The position numbers were made by a program, and so were the translations under genes. Positions 1-10,708 of a DNA stretch of 64,000 nt are shown piece after piece. The notes under the pieces were generated by a model, which searched no databases, had not been told where the DNA came from, and was given only the letters and a program-made list of their open reading frames with translations. The number at the start of each line of letters is the position of its first letter. The first letter of the stretch is position 1. The DNA lies in contig NC_089285.1 in assembly GCF_963678975.1 (NCBI RefSeq), positions 8,294,694 through 8,358,693 of the forward strand, given 5' to 3'. This DNA comes from Dysidea avara. Taxonomy: Eukaryota > Porifera > Demospongiae > Dictyoceratida > Dysideidae.

Positions 1-299
1 ACACCAGCAAAATTAATGATGGTGAAGCCTCAACTGCAACACTAGAGGAACTAATCTTTGAATTTCTTCACCATTCAAATAACCTGATAAACTTCAATTT
101 CTTCACTGTAGCTTCAAAATATTAATAACTTTCAGTCTGAGAACTGTCTGTTCTGAATATGTAACACAATTAAACAGACGTACTGGAAAAACTAGATTAA
201 TTTAAAAATTTAAAATCGAATCATTTTTCACACCACCAAAGTGACAATTACACTAAAAACCATGTTTTCCATACTAGTTATGAATGCTGTGCTGTCAAA

Positions 300-794
300 T
301 TTATTCTTATTATAAGAACGTAGTTTGATTGATACCACTACCCTACGGCAATGACCCCAAAATTGGAAATGTATGCCGTGTTGTGATCAAGAAATCAATG
401 ATTTTCTGTCGACTAGTAGCGATGTCTTGCATTATAAAGCCTGTGTCTCCTGAAGCGAGGTATTTTTCTGCTATAAGCATAGAGAATCACTAGGCAACAA
501 ACATGGCCTCTAAACTTACTATAGCATTTGAAATAATGATGAATTACAGCAATGAAAGATTTTCACGATGAAATATGGTGTAGTGCTGTTCCCAGCCTTG
601 TAGAAATGTAGTGTTGATATTTTCCACACTGGCATGGGGTGACCTTCCACTTGCTGAAACAAAGTTGCTAGAGACTTCTGCTGAGGTAAAATTGCTTCTT
701 TGTGCTTTACAACACAGCAAATCTTTATGAACTATATACCACTGTGATGCTAACAACGTGAAGATTACAATTTTGTTCTTATAATAAGAATAAA
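300..794. repeat. Possible MITE with 20 bp inverted ends
   Basis: Positions 300-319 and 775-794 are exact reverse complements over 20 bases (right copy GTTCTTATAATAAGAATAAA). Each end is also close to self-palindromic around TTCTTAT/ATAAGAA. The roughly 495 bp between them carry no recognisable gene; small ORFs there look like chance. No clear target-site duplication was seen, so an element call is tentative. Confidence 0.4.
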
Positions 795-1379
795 CGGTAC
801 AGTTTAGGCTCCCAAGAAGATTTCTTACCTCGCTCCCATAGACTTCAATTCATTTTAAAGGACACCGGATGTTGTGCAATAGCATATTATAAACCACCAC
901 ATTCCTTAGCCCTTGGGTGGAAATGGTCTATTTTAATAAACCAACAACACATGGTGGGGTCTATGGAATACATTCATGCTTACTTGATGTTGTACATTTT
1001 CCCATCTAGCACCACTTTGCTGTACTTCTGAATCAGCTGAATCACGGTTTCCCTGTAGTGATGGGAAAAGCACATCTGCAATCAAAATAGCCATATGGAC
1101 GATTTCGAAGGGAAGCCCCCTTACAAAAATAACATCCTGTAACAGGCTAGTATTACGTATATTTATCACTAATTTCGTCCTGAAGCTGGCTTGTAAACTT
1201 GGTGCAGGCCAGTTGCATGCCTACTGCAGTCCTGTATGTAGTTTTGTGGACAAGCTTGTGATAGGCCTGTTATAAATTTTATGGCCTACCACCAGCCTGT
1301 GTTAATAATGCAAGCCTGTCCCATGCCTGTTCTCGCTGTGTAGACCGTAATGTGAGGAATTGTACACCCACTAATATCG
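795..1379. other. Unassigned stretch
   Basis: No recognisable gene. A short open frame on the minus strand (933-1169) has no family signature that I recognise. It lies downstream of the Tnp2-like relic and may be its decayed 3' part. Confidence 0.3.
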
Positions 1380-2893
1380 TCAGTTGGAAATATTGATTGC
1401 TGCAATCCTACAAATGGGGCTACACAGCAAATAAGTTTGAAAGTTTGTAACAAAATACAAGATTTCTCCAAGGTGCTGTTCATCATGCCACTTGTATGAT
1501 ACAGTGTAACTGTTTCGTTTCTTAGCTTGGGTGTGTTGAACGAAATGAAAAGTAGGCAAAACTACAACAAGCCGACTAAATATACCTAAATTCTTGTTTT
1601 TAGTTGTGGTTCTTAAAACATTTTGATGGTTGGAATCATCTAAATGTTTAGTCTTCACAATATTTCCTAGAGCATGACAGCCTTCTCCAAGTAGTGTCTG
1701 CCTATCTGATACTTGTTTTGTAGTTGTCATTTGATGGTAAAGTTGATCTTGCTCAGAACCAGTTGTCAGTACTGTTGCTGCGATATAAGGCAAGCTTTGT
1801 TTTATAGTCACTTTCTCAAGTATCTGTTTCTCAACATGTTGAGTACCTTTAATGTACTTCAGCAACTGACCATTCAAGCCCTCGTATACGAAGCAAGAGT
1901 ATCCATACAGTGGTCCACACTAGGGCTGAGCGATACTGCCATTTTAGTATCACGATCGATACTAAAGCCACTATTCATGATACTGAATACTTCACGATAC
2001 TGAATACTTCACGATACTTACAAATATGTCAATCATAGCTGGTGCTACATAGTGTATTCCTCAGTATTCCTGCAGGAAGTCTTTAAAAGATCAAACTAGC
2101 CACTGTCAACTATGTTTACAGTAACAGTTATTGTAACACATGCTTTGAAGTTATTCACACCTCTCTGCAGGGGTAACCAAGTTATGACTTACAAGGATTC
2201 TTGAGCCTAGTACAGCACAACAAATGGTTTTTAATGACAGTAATGTACAGGCATGGTATCACGATAGTTAATAACAAAATATCGTGATATCGAAACTTTC
2301 AAAATATCGCGATATATCGCTAAAACGGTAGTATCGCTCAGCCCTAGTCCACATCTACGTACAAGAGTCAAATACGGTAGATGGTGTACATTAGCTGTCA
2401 TAAAGCGTTCTCCATAATAGTGTTGAATTTTGAAACAATAGTGTTGGATAAACAATTCAACTTTTGATACATTTGTACGATCTATAGATTCTTGCAAAAG
2501 AAGGTAAATTGCTTGTACCAACAACATGTGGTGGCCGAAATAATCCTCAGGAAGGATGCCTAACATCACCGGAATGGAGTAAAACAGTAACCAGGCTCTA
2601 TACTCTGAAGCTTTCCAATAAGCTCTGTGTTTTTTTATACTTCTTGGAGTCCTAGTGATAGTCAATGGGGGCTTTATCTGTAGCAACTTCAAGTCAGCTT
2701 GATGCACCTCAGTTCCACAGTACCACAATTCACTTGAATACTCGGAGTCAAACCAGAATTTAAGCAACATTTTTGTAATACCCGAAAGCACACAGTGCAT
2801 GTAATCAACAACATTTCCATTAACTACACTGTAATTAGGAATCGCTGACAACCAAGTGGGTCCTTTGACACTAATCGCTTCACAAGTTATCAC
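1380..2893 (-). pseudogene. Tnp2-like (CACTA/EnSpm-type) transposase relic, interrupted by a MITE
   Basis: Two minus-strand frames belong to one gene. The upstream part (2893 down to about 2355) has the Tnp2-like segments VVDYMHCVLSGITKMLL, RSIKKHRAYWKASEYRAWLL and YGERFMTANVHHLPYL. The downstream part (1912 down to 1380) resumes with GPLYGYSCFVYEGLNGQLL and KYIKGTQHVEKQIL, which in related genes directly follow. Between them lies a 426 bp MITE with an 8 bp target duplication; the two coding parts are in register if the MITE and one duplicate copy are ignored. Only the C-terminal half of a Tnp2-like protein is present, because upstream sequence corresponding to the zinc-binding N-terminus was not found beyond 2893. 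Such genes encode the DDE transposase of CACTA-like DNA transposons. The identification rests on remembered family patterns, not a search. Confidence 0.7.
1921..2346. mobile_element. Nonautonomous hAT-type MITE inserted in the Tnp2-like gene
   Basis: The element starts TAGGGCTGAGCGATACTGCC and ends in the inverted counterpart GTATCGCTCAGCCCTA. It is flanked by an 8 bp duplication, GTCCACAC (1913-1920) and GTCCACAT (2347-2354), with one mismatch. An 8 bp duplication is the hallmark of hAT transposition. The interior is full of CGATA/TATCG motifs near both ends and has no transposase. Confidence 0.85.
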
Positions 2894-3036
2894 TTTTAGA
2901 GTCGATGATAAAGTACTATTTATTTGATAAATTAGATGAAGTAGAGATATATTCTACTGTATATGAAATGCAAACATTTGGAAATACTTGCTGTAATCCA
3001 CTTTGTATTCCGCTGTGTCTAGGTTGCATGATTACT

Positions 3037-3093
3037 AACCAGGTGTGTGCCCTGCAGCAGGCCGAAGGCTGGCTGCAGGGTACACGCCTGGTT
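3037..3093. repeat. GC-rich perfect-length hairpin
   Basis: Two 27-base arms, beginning AACCAGGTGTGTGCCCTGCA and ending CTGCAGGGTACACGCCTGGTT, pair with three mismatches around a GAAG/GCTG centre. It stands out in AT-rich surroundings and lies just outside the left end of the next element. Confidence 0.6.
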
Positions 3094-3673
3094 ACTGTGA
3101 TTGTGCGTGTGCGTGCGTGCACCAAAGGATGAGCCAAAGGACTATAGTGCTGGACATCATAACTTTCCAAAAGTTGTTTTCTGTGTTTGTGAGGTCATAA
3201 CTTTATGTGGGTTTGGTCAATGTTAATGAAATTTGGACAGGTGGAGCATGAAGCCATTGTGGTTAACCAAACGGAAGTTGAAGCCATACCAATGTGAACG
3301 CTTTGCGCAATGATGTAATAATTGGTTAAATTCAGTATTTTACATATTACAACATTTCTCCATGTAGGTGTAAGCCACAAGCCTGAATCTTGGTGGGAAT
3401 AGAGAACAGTGATAGCTTTAACTTTTTGTAAAACAGATTTTTGATATCTTTTTTTATTTTGATGTTATTATGTATTTATGGCTAACACAACTGACAACTT
3501 TTCTCAACCAAACAGCCATCAATGCTCATCAAACTTGGTATACACATAAAATGGAACATTTAGAAAAAATTTGTAAACCATATTTTTGAAAAATTGTTTT
3601 AGTCAAAAGTTATGGTTTTTTAAAGAAGAGAGGTACCAGCCCTAGCGGAACTCCCATCCAGCACACTATAGTC

Positions 3674-3902
3674 TATGCTATAAAAGGGATTTAGCCTACT
3701 ACAGAGCTATCAAACAGGGCCTACAGAACAAAGGAAGAACAAAGATGAGTTGTTGTGCATGCAGTGTATACATACATACCTATGCTATAAAAGGGATTTA
3801 GCCTACTACAGAGCTATCAAACAGGGCCTACAGAACAAAGGAAGAACAAAGATGAGTTGTTTGTGCATGCAGTGTATACATACATACATACATACATACA
3901 TG
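3674..3902. repeat. 107 bp tandem duplication followed by ACAT microsatellite
   Basis: The unit starting TATGCTATAAAAGGGATTTA at 3674 is repeated from 3781 with almost no change (one extra T). The second copy runs into a (CATA)n tract at about 3876-3902. It lies just downstream of the stop of the transposase relic. Confidence 0.85.
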
Positions 3903-3914
3903 CAATAAAAAAAG

Positions 3915-5830
3915 TTAGTCAGTGTTCGCATTGTAGATTTTCTGGTGTGATTTGTACTTCTTCACTGCTTTTTCCAAGTCAGGCCCTGCAGTCAAGCCTT
4001 CCTTATATGCAGCTATATAGTCTCTCATCTTCCTAAAAAACTTCCTAATATTTTCCAGAGAAACATCATCAAGTGCAGGACAGATATGCAGCTCAAGACC
4101 CTTGAAAGAGTAATTGCAATGCGCCCTGGTATATTTTTTGCTATGGGCCCACACTCTTTCAATCGGGTTCAACTCACAGTGAAATTTAGGAAGAAAAAAG
4201 CCTTGGTAGCCATAAGATAACAACAAAGTCTCCAACTTGGTTTTTTCAAACATAAAGTCATGATGGGTTCTCAATTCTGCACGCAATTTGTCTGTATTTT
4301 TCCCCCTATCCTCTAAGACAAGCTTCATTCCCTTAAGCTGACCTTTTGTGGGACCCTCCTTAGTTATGACCATGCTGTACAATTTGCCATTATACATTGT
4401 ATCATGGATTTTTTGCGGTTAACGTTTAAGGCATTGTCAGCAAAGGCAGTGTGTCCTGAACTATGGTAAAAAAACCAAAGCACATTGTAGTGTTCCGATG
4501 AATACTTAACTTTAGCAATTTTAATTGCAACAACTATTTGCTGTAAAAATTTATCACTATTCCTTCAAATTCTGCTCCAATTTTGAACAAAACTCTAGCC
4601 TGTTGCTTAAGATCAGGGTACATTAGTTTACCCAGTTCAAACCCAGTGTCGGTTAAAGCCAAATAGCCATTGTACGCGTCAATAAAGTCACCATAATGCC
4701 CCTACCTTGCCCTTTAGGTTTAATTACCATTTTACCCTTCTCACCCCACATCCACCCCTGGTCATCAGTCACATGAAACGTACTTTCATCATGGAAAATA
4801 AGAATAAGTTTCCTAGGTGGCTGTCCTGGGGGCAATATTGGAACAGATACAGAAGATTGTGAGGGTTCGTCATTGCACAGTGGTGGAGGAAGATGTGTCT
4901 TAGCCCACACATCCCATTTTGTAATGTAAAGCTTTCGATATTCAACTACGTCTGCCCGTACATGACCATCAATATAAACTCCCTTTTTAGAACTCATTGG
5001 CTCAAAGCCTAACCAATGGAGCCATCGATGTGCAGTACGTTCTGTGATTGTAGTGGGAGCATTAGCATCGTTTTCTTGAACCTTTGGCAAAAGAGTGGAG
5101 TTAACCCAAGTACGGAATTCAACCGAAGTCATGTTTGGCTTACCTTGTTCATAAGAGTGCGTCCGAACCCATGCTAAAGCCATTTTTTTATATTTTTCGT
5201 CCTCTAATGCAAAATATCCTTGGTGCTTACTTCTATTTTCTTCAAAGCTTCTATGGTTAGATAGATAGGCTTTTCTCCAGGACCTATTGAAGCACCAGAT
5301 AACCAGCAAAGTTGTGCAGGCCAAAAGCTACTGTACCTGATTGTTCTTCCTGTTAATCCAAAGCAGTGGGCCACTTCTTCTGCAGTTTCTGTCTTTGGTA
5401 TCTAATTTGTTCAATTTTTTATTACTGTGCAGACCTCACAAGGAGCATGTACCTTGAGTCGCTGGACAAATATATCGTACATCATCATGGCGAACATTTG
5501 GGTATCTTCTCGATCTATTTCATCCAGCCAATCCATGTAGAGTGACGGTATGTCCTCTACTGAGATGTCTTCCACGTAATCTTCATCATCAGAGTCCAAA
5601 TTCTCTCCCATATTATCGTCCATAATAGTGGAAGGGGCTGGAAAGATAACAGATTCATTCAGATCCACGGAAGAATGAGGTCCTTCGCTCAATTGTTCCA
5701 CCATTGTATCTTGCTGTTTCTGAACCTTCGTTTCCCGCATCCAGTTTGCCTTATCCTTCAGGAGATTCTTTCTCTTCCATGGTGTTTGTTTCTTTCGCTT
5801 CCATGGTGTTTGTTTCTTTCTCTTCATGGT
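3915..5830 (-). pseudogene. DDE transposase relic of the 3.0 kb TA-flanked transposon
   Basis: Three minus-strand pieces make up the gene. The N-terminal piece (5827-5411) is acidic and has a Lys-rich start encoded by a short tandem repeat at 5767-5830. The middle piece (5324-4653) contains a helix-turn-helix-like TAHRWLHWLGFEP segment and the first catalytic Asp in LIFHDESTFH. The last piece (4397-3915) contains the acidic third catalytic site in FHCELNPIERVW. Between 4690 and 4400 the frame shifts, and the sequence there reads FIDAYNGYL and later WFFYHSSGHTAFADNAL. The second catalytic Asp of related proteins (FDHSS-like) appears as Tyr in that segment. A frameshift plus a lost catalytic residue indicate a dead gene. 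In the family the enzyme cuts and joins transposon ends at TA sites. Confidence 0.75.
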
Positions 5831-6186
5831 GTTTCTTTCTCTTCCATGGTGTTCATTTTAGCACAGTATAGATCAAACAAGAACGATAGTTTCAATGAGC
5901 AGAGATAACAAAGTTCATAAGTATGCAATATTATACAGACGCGTAACCGATGTTTATACTTATTACCATAACAACTTACCAAAATCAAAAGTGCCGCAAG
6001 CGATACGATTGGGTAGAAATCATCACGCCATATCTCGCCACTACAGACGTCTATTGACGTCAAATTTGAGTTGCTATTTGCGATAAATGACGTCCATAGC
6101 CATGCCAAACGCCAGCGCTCCAGGATTAATTGTACTAGAGTTATAGCGCGTCGCATTTTTGGAAAGTTATGATGTCTGGCACTATA

Positions 6187-6699
6187 CATTACTCACCTTA
6201 TCTGTGACCCTTTCAATTAAAACCTGACTTGTTTGCACACACATACTTTTTGAATAAAAAGAATAATTTGAAATTACGCGTGCTATAATTTTCATGCTAA
6301 ATCTTGCACTCCTCATTATACATAATTTGTACTCGATATCACTCTGTTTTTACTTTTACAGCAGTTGTTATTTATGTATAGATTGAATCAATTACTGCTT
6401 TGTCTCATAATTTCCCCTGCCCAGACCAGATAATTCTTTCCCGCCAAGTCTTTCCATACAAGATCACTATGTCTATAACAAGATTCAATGATACAAGAAC
6501 TTTTTTTATACCACAAGACATTTTTTTATACATCAAACTCGACCACAAACAAGACTTACTTGCCCGTATCTTGGCCAGCCATTGGAGAAAACTGTTCTAT
6601 TAACTGGGCAAGCAGGAAAAACTATGACAAAACAACCACTACCAAGCAAGCAAACACCAGATATCCAGCCAGATAGCTTTTCGCACTCTTCATGTGAGA
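6187..6699. other. Unassigned AT-rich stretch
   Basis: No gene, repeat or RNA signature was recognised between the TA-flanked transposon and the next MITE. Short ORFs at 6400-6676 overlap one another and have no family features. Confidence 0.3.
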
Positions 6700-7129
6700 A
6701 ATAATGAAATGAAACCTCAAAGGGTGCTAATTATCTCTAATATATAAGTGCCCTGTGGAACAGCAAAGTTAATTAAGCAGACTAAGGTGTGATTTAAAAA
6801 CCATTCTGTTCAATTCTAATGACCAAAGGGGTTCTAAAAAGCCATGCATGTATCACTGATACCAGAAGTGTATGCAAAGACTACAAGAACAGAAACATAG
6901 TATAAACTTCAGCATGACATGACAAGTTTCTTCTGTGGAAAAGGCCACTCAGTGGCTTCCACCAAAGCAGCTTGTATTGCTCAACCAGTTGTACTCAGTG
7001 GACTATGGGACCCAGTTTTTTTTCTTTTTTAACACAGCTGGTTGTAGTTATTGCTACATTGAACGTAAAATACACAGGCACTTATATATTAGAGATAATT
7101 AGCACCCTTTGAGGTTTCATTTCATTATT
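6700..7129. mobile_element. MITE with perfect 51-53 bp inverted ends
   Basis: Positions 6702-6752 (TAATGAAATGAAACCTCAAA...) and 7077-7127 are exact reverse complements over 51 bases, extendable to about 53. The 430 bp interior has no coding potential. Perfect long ends imply recent activity or arm correction. The target duplication is not clear. Confidence 0.85.
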
Positions 7130-7289
7130 AGGTGACCTGTCTACATGGTTTTGCCTGTTCATCTTAGGATTGTGCACAGTTTTGCATAAAAACTCTCTTG
7201 GAATAACCTCTACTCTTGACTACCATTATCATGAAGTAGAAACCATACAGTATATGCGTAGCTATGTAATGTTGTAGTAATCATCCATC

Positions 7290-7443
7290 CTAAATAATAG
7301 TTAGACACCAAGACCAAGGGAACTAAGCGATTTAGAATGCCGATGGCCTGAGGCTGTAGCGTCCCGAGTGAGGACGCTACTAAGGGCCAGTGGGGTTACT
7401 AAATCGCTTAGTTCCTATTGGTCGCAGTGTCTAACTTATTTAG
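7290..7443. repeat. Hairpin repeat, family 'CTGTAGCG core', copy a
   Basis: Arms beginning GTTAGACACCAAGACCAAGG (7300) and ending GGTCGCAGTGTCTAAC (7435) pair. The centre, GAGGCTGTAGCGTCCCGAGT then GAGGACGCTACTAAGGGCC, resembles the centres of the hairpins at 19.7 and 34.7 kb, although the arms are unrelated to theirs. The outer sequence TATTTAGACTATGGT (7438-7452) recurs inverted at 7818-7832. Confidence 0.75.
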
Positions 7444-7837
7444 ACTATGGTTTAAAGTACGTACTTTTATAGCCAGAGCATGAGTGTGGGGTGAAAGAGC
7501 AATGCAGAAAAATGGAACGGTTCCTTCCTGAAGTCCTTACATCGCCCACAAAAATAATTATTCGACTGGTAACCAAAGCAGCGACTAGAGCTACAGTACA
7601 TACACCGGTTTAGTCTACTATTTGTCCAGAATTATTTGTGGAACATGGAAAAGACTATTACAGTATTATCAAGTACTGCAGTGTGCCTTTTGTGTTATAA
7701 TTATTTTAATATCATGTACAACATTGCTTGAGGTCGGGTTACTAAATGAACATGTGTAGGTGACTAAATGAGCATGTCAGGTGACTAAATGATTTAGTAA
7801 CTCTGTAAATGAGCTGTACCATAGTCTAAATACATGT

Positions 7838-10402
7838 GTGATGACATAGAATAAAAATGGGGAGCTTACGCACACCATACATTATCCAGAAAAAAGCATT
7901 TAAAAGTAGCGAAAAACAAGCATGGATACTTACGTAATATCTCATAAACGAAGCATGGTAATAAAACAAAACTTTAGACCATTATTAAGCGCACCCTAAT
8001 CTAGTTCGAGCCCAAAGTTGGCATTATTTGGAAACACTAAAGTAAAATGGTGGACGTTTGTAGAAAGCGAGGTAGAAAGCGTGTACAACAAAGTGTTGTG
8101 CTACGAAAAGAACAGGAAAATGACTGCACTAGTTCTAGCAAAGATTTGTCTGATAAAGATTAGGATTATGATATCTGTCAAAAGCGTATAAGACGAAGTG
8201 CCAGTGTTGAGGAAGAAGATATGTTGCAAGAAGAAGAGCAAGACGATTGTTTTAGTTCTAGCGAAGATTTGTGTGATGAAGATGCTTTGTGTAGTGACGA
8301 TTTTAGTACTTCTATCAGTGAAACGCCCAACAGTTCATCTTCCACAAGGATAGGTAGAAAATCCAATAAGAAGCACCGATATGTTACAGGAAACTGTAGA
8401 AATCCATACAGATTGTCACGCGATTTGCAAAAGGCACTCGGTGATAATGAACCCAGTACGTCAAGCAGCCAGGCTATGGCATGCCACGTTGAACAGAGTA
8501 CATGGAATAAAAACGTTTGTGAAAGCTGAGGGAAGTGAACTGAAACGAAGGAAACTGATAAATCCCCACCCTAAAAAGCAAGATAAAGAACTGATGTCGG
8601 TGTGTTCATCATGGTTTGGGCATTTCCTTTCAACGGTTAGCTAGACAGAGAAAAATCAAAAAGAAGCAGTTCAGTGAACCGCTTTGGTCATTTACCAAAT
8701 CAGAAGTTATCTCAAAAAATTTAGGTCAGAATGTGGTAATGCCAGAGGGTTGTGACATATCTTTCATGGCATGGTGGAAACAGCTTGATAATTCAAGTAC
8801 TGTAATGGTTCGGTACCCTCATGAACGTCATGGTTCAGCAGGAAGTGTTTCACATGCTGCCAAAGTCGATACAAAACAAGAATTTCTGAACTTCGTTGAT
8901 TTAAACTCTCAACCAAATGGACGAAGTGCTGAAAGCTCCTCGTCCACCCATTATTTCTTACCTAAACTTAGAACAATCCAAACTCCTAAGGTTGGCGTGA
9001 GTAACTATGAAGAAAGAGTGAAGCAATCATTGGTTGGTGAATTTAACCGAGCACAACAGGAGCAACACAAGTCTACCATGTCAAATTATTCAGCAAGTGC
9101 CTGGCTAAAAAAGGAAAAACCAAAACATGCCATATATCCCCATAAACTGGATTACTGTGATACTTGTGCCAAGCAAAAAGAGTTATTACGATCCAAGCAA
9201 ACTATTTTAAATCGTATTCGTCAGACAGGTTCTGCTGACGAAGATCAACAAAAGTCTATTGAGGATGAAATGGCTCAGATAAATGAACAAGTGAAAGTAC
9301 ATCGACAGCAAGCCCAACAATCACATGATTATTACAATGAGGTAAAAAGTCGATGCGAAATGGAATGGAAAGAAATTTGTAAACTAGAAAACAAACAGAA
9401 TAAAAGCAATGAAGAAAATGAAACACTGGAAAATCTTCGACATAATTTTACAGCAGTTCTTAGCATGGATTTTCAAATGCAGAAGCTTGTTCCATACTGG
9501 GGGTCATACTATATCACTTTTAATGGACTACATCAGGAGCAATGCTGCTTTCCCATCATGGATTAAACGGGTACATATATTTCTAGACAATACAGGGAGC
9601 ACAAATAAAAATGCCTATTTTATGGGATGGGGAATGGAAACAATACAGCAAAAATACTTGGATTATTTGCGCTTCTCGTTTCTTGTGGCTGGCCATACAA
9701 AGTTTGATGTAGATCGAGTGTTTTCAATTACATCAAAGGCATTTAACTCTTCTGATGTATTCAACACCAGTGAGCTTGTAAACGTAATGTCCCAACCTAA
9801 TCATATTACAGCCAAACTAGTGAAAGGTGACTTGATTTACAATTGGCGAGAAAAAATTAGTGCTAAATACAGCAAGTTACCTGGTATTCGTGAACTTCAT
9901 GACTTTGTGATAGTTACATCTCCAAACACTGGAAATGCCACTATGTTAGTACGTGAAGGGTGTTATGGCGGGAGATCTAAGAAGTCACCTTTAACACTGA
10001 ACTCGGGGTATACAGCAGATATTAATGTTTTCCCCTTAGAAAGTGATACATATGACCAACTGAAGAAAAGGCGTGAAATAACTGCTACCAAACTGACGCA
10101 TTTAACTCAGATGTGCCGAAATTTTATCCCTGAAGAACGATGGGTTGATTACGTTACAAGAAACAACAGTTGTAATTGATTTTCTTTTATTATTGTACTT
10201 TCATATGATGCATTGGTCATGCTTCCAATTTTATTCTATGCAAAATAGCTTATGCTCATTGGGGGTATTTTAAGGGTAAAACTGGGACAGTGATGCTCAA
10301 AATTGGTGAACTGCTTCATTTAAAGCCAAATATTTAAATGTACTAAAAAACAGTAATTGGCCAGGGTGTGCATAAGCTCCCATTTTTATTCTATGCCATC
10401 AC
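7838..10402 (+). mobile_element. DNA transposon with about 38 bp inverted ends and RNase H-like transposase gene
   Basis: The left end GTGATGACATAGAATAAAAA at 7838 pairs with the right end ...TTTTTATTCTATGCCATCAC at 10402 over 38-39 bases with a few mismatches and one indel. The interior holds a single decayed plus-strand gene. The exact target duplication is unclear. The family is unnamed here, because the gene resembles the widespread DUF7869-like transposon proteins only by remembered pattern. Confidence 0.75.
8047..10179 (+). pseudogene. RNase H-like transposase-type gene (DUF7869-like), broken
   Basis: The reading begins MVDVCRKRGRKRV at 8047 and meets an in-frame TAG at 8161. It continues through an acidic Ser/Glu-rich segment to 8529, then needs changes of frame near 8530, 8620 and 9530. 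Middle segments include HPHKLDYCDTCAKQKEL-like Cys residues, a coiled-coil-like Glu/Gln-rich stretch (about 9190-9420) and LSMDFQMQKLVPYWGS. The last frame (to 10179) has FLDNTGSTNKNAYFMGW and VAGHTKFDVDRVFS. These suggest an RNase H fold with Asp residues in LSMDFQ, FLDNTG and the GHTKFDVD motif. The spacing between the first two motifs is very short, so an internal piece seems deleted. It would be the transposase of the surrounding TIR element. Four disablements make activity unlikely. Confidence 0.6.
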
Positions 10403-10708
10403 GTGTTATAGTCATCCAATTATTAGTTATTCCATAGCTGATACATATCTGCAGCTGGGCAATGTTAACGAGTCTGACATGATCACACATTTCTTTTGTA
10501 TGTGTGTGGGCTTATAGTATGTGCAGGGGAGTGGTTAAACTACATGAAACTAACAACCAGTTGCCCAAATATTTGGTAAAAAGAGGAAAATAACTGAGTC
10601 CTGTAGTCTAGCCTACTAATTATCATGCAATGATGAATACAGTGCAGTCCCATTGTCATTATAACATAACAAATGACCTACCCAATTGATGTACTCGCTA
10701 ATAAACAA

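Larger units (their letters stand above)
3145..6184. mobile_element. Tc1/IS630-like DNA transposon with TA target duplication
   Basis: The left end TAGTGCTGGACATCATAACT (3145) matches the reverse complement of the right end at about 6157-6184 over 28 bases with two mismatches. TA dinucleotides flank both ends (3143-3144 and 6185-6186). Inside is a minus-strand DDE transposase gene, now broken. TA duplication together with an ELNPIERVW motif fits the IS630-Tc1-mariner group or a divergent relative. Length is 3040 bp. Confidence 0.8.

Noticed and set aside
3650-3671. CCATCCAGCACACTATAG as an inner inverted end of the TA-flanked transposon
   Set aside because: It matches the TIR only partly, and the outer ends with TA duplications already define the element.
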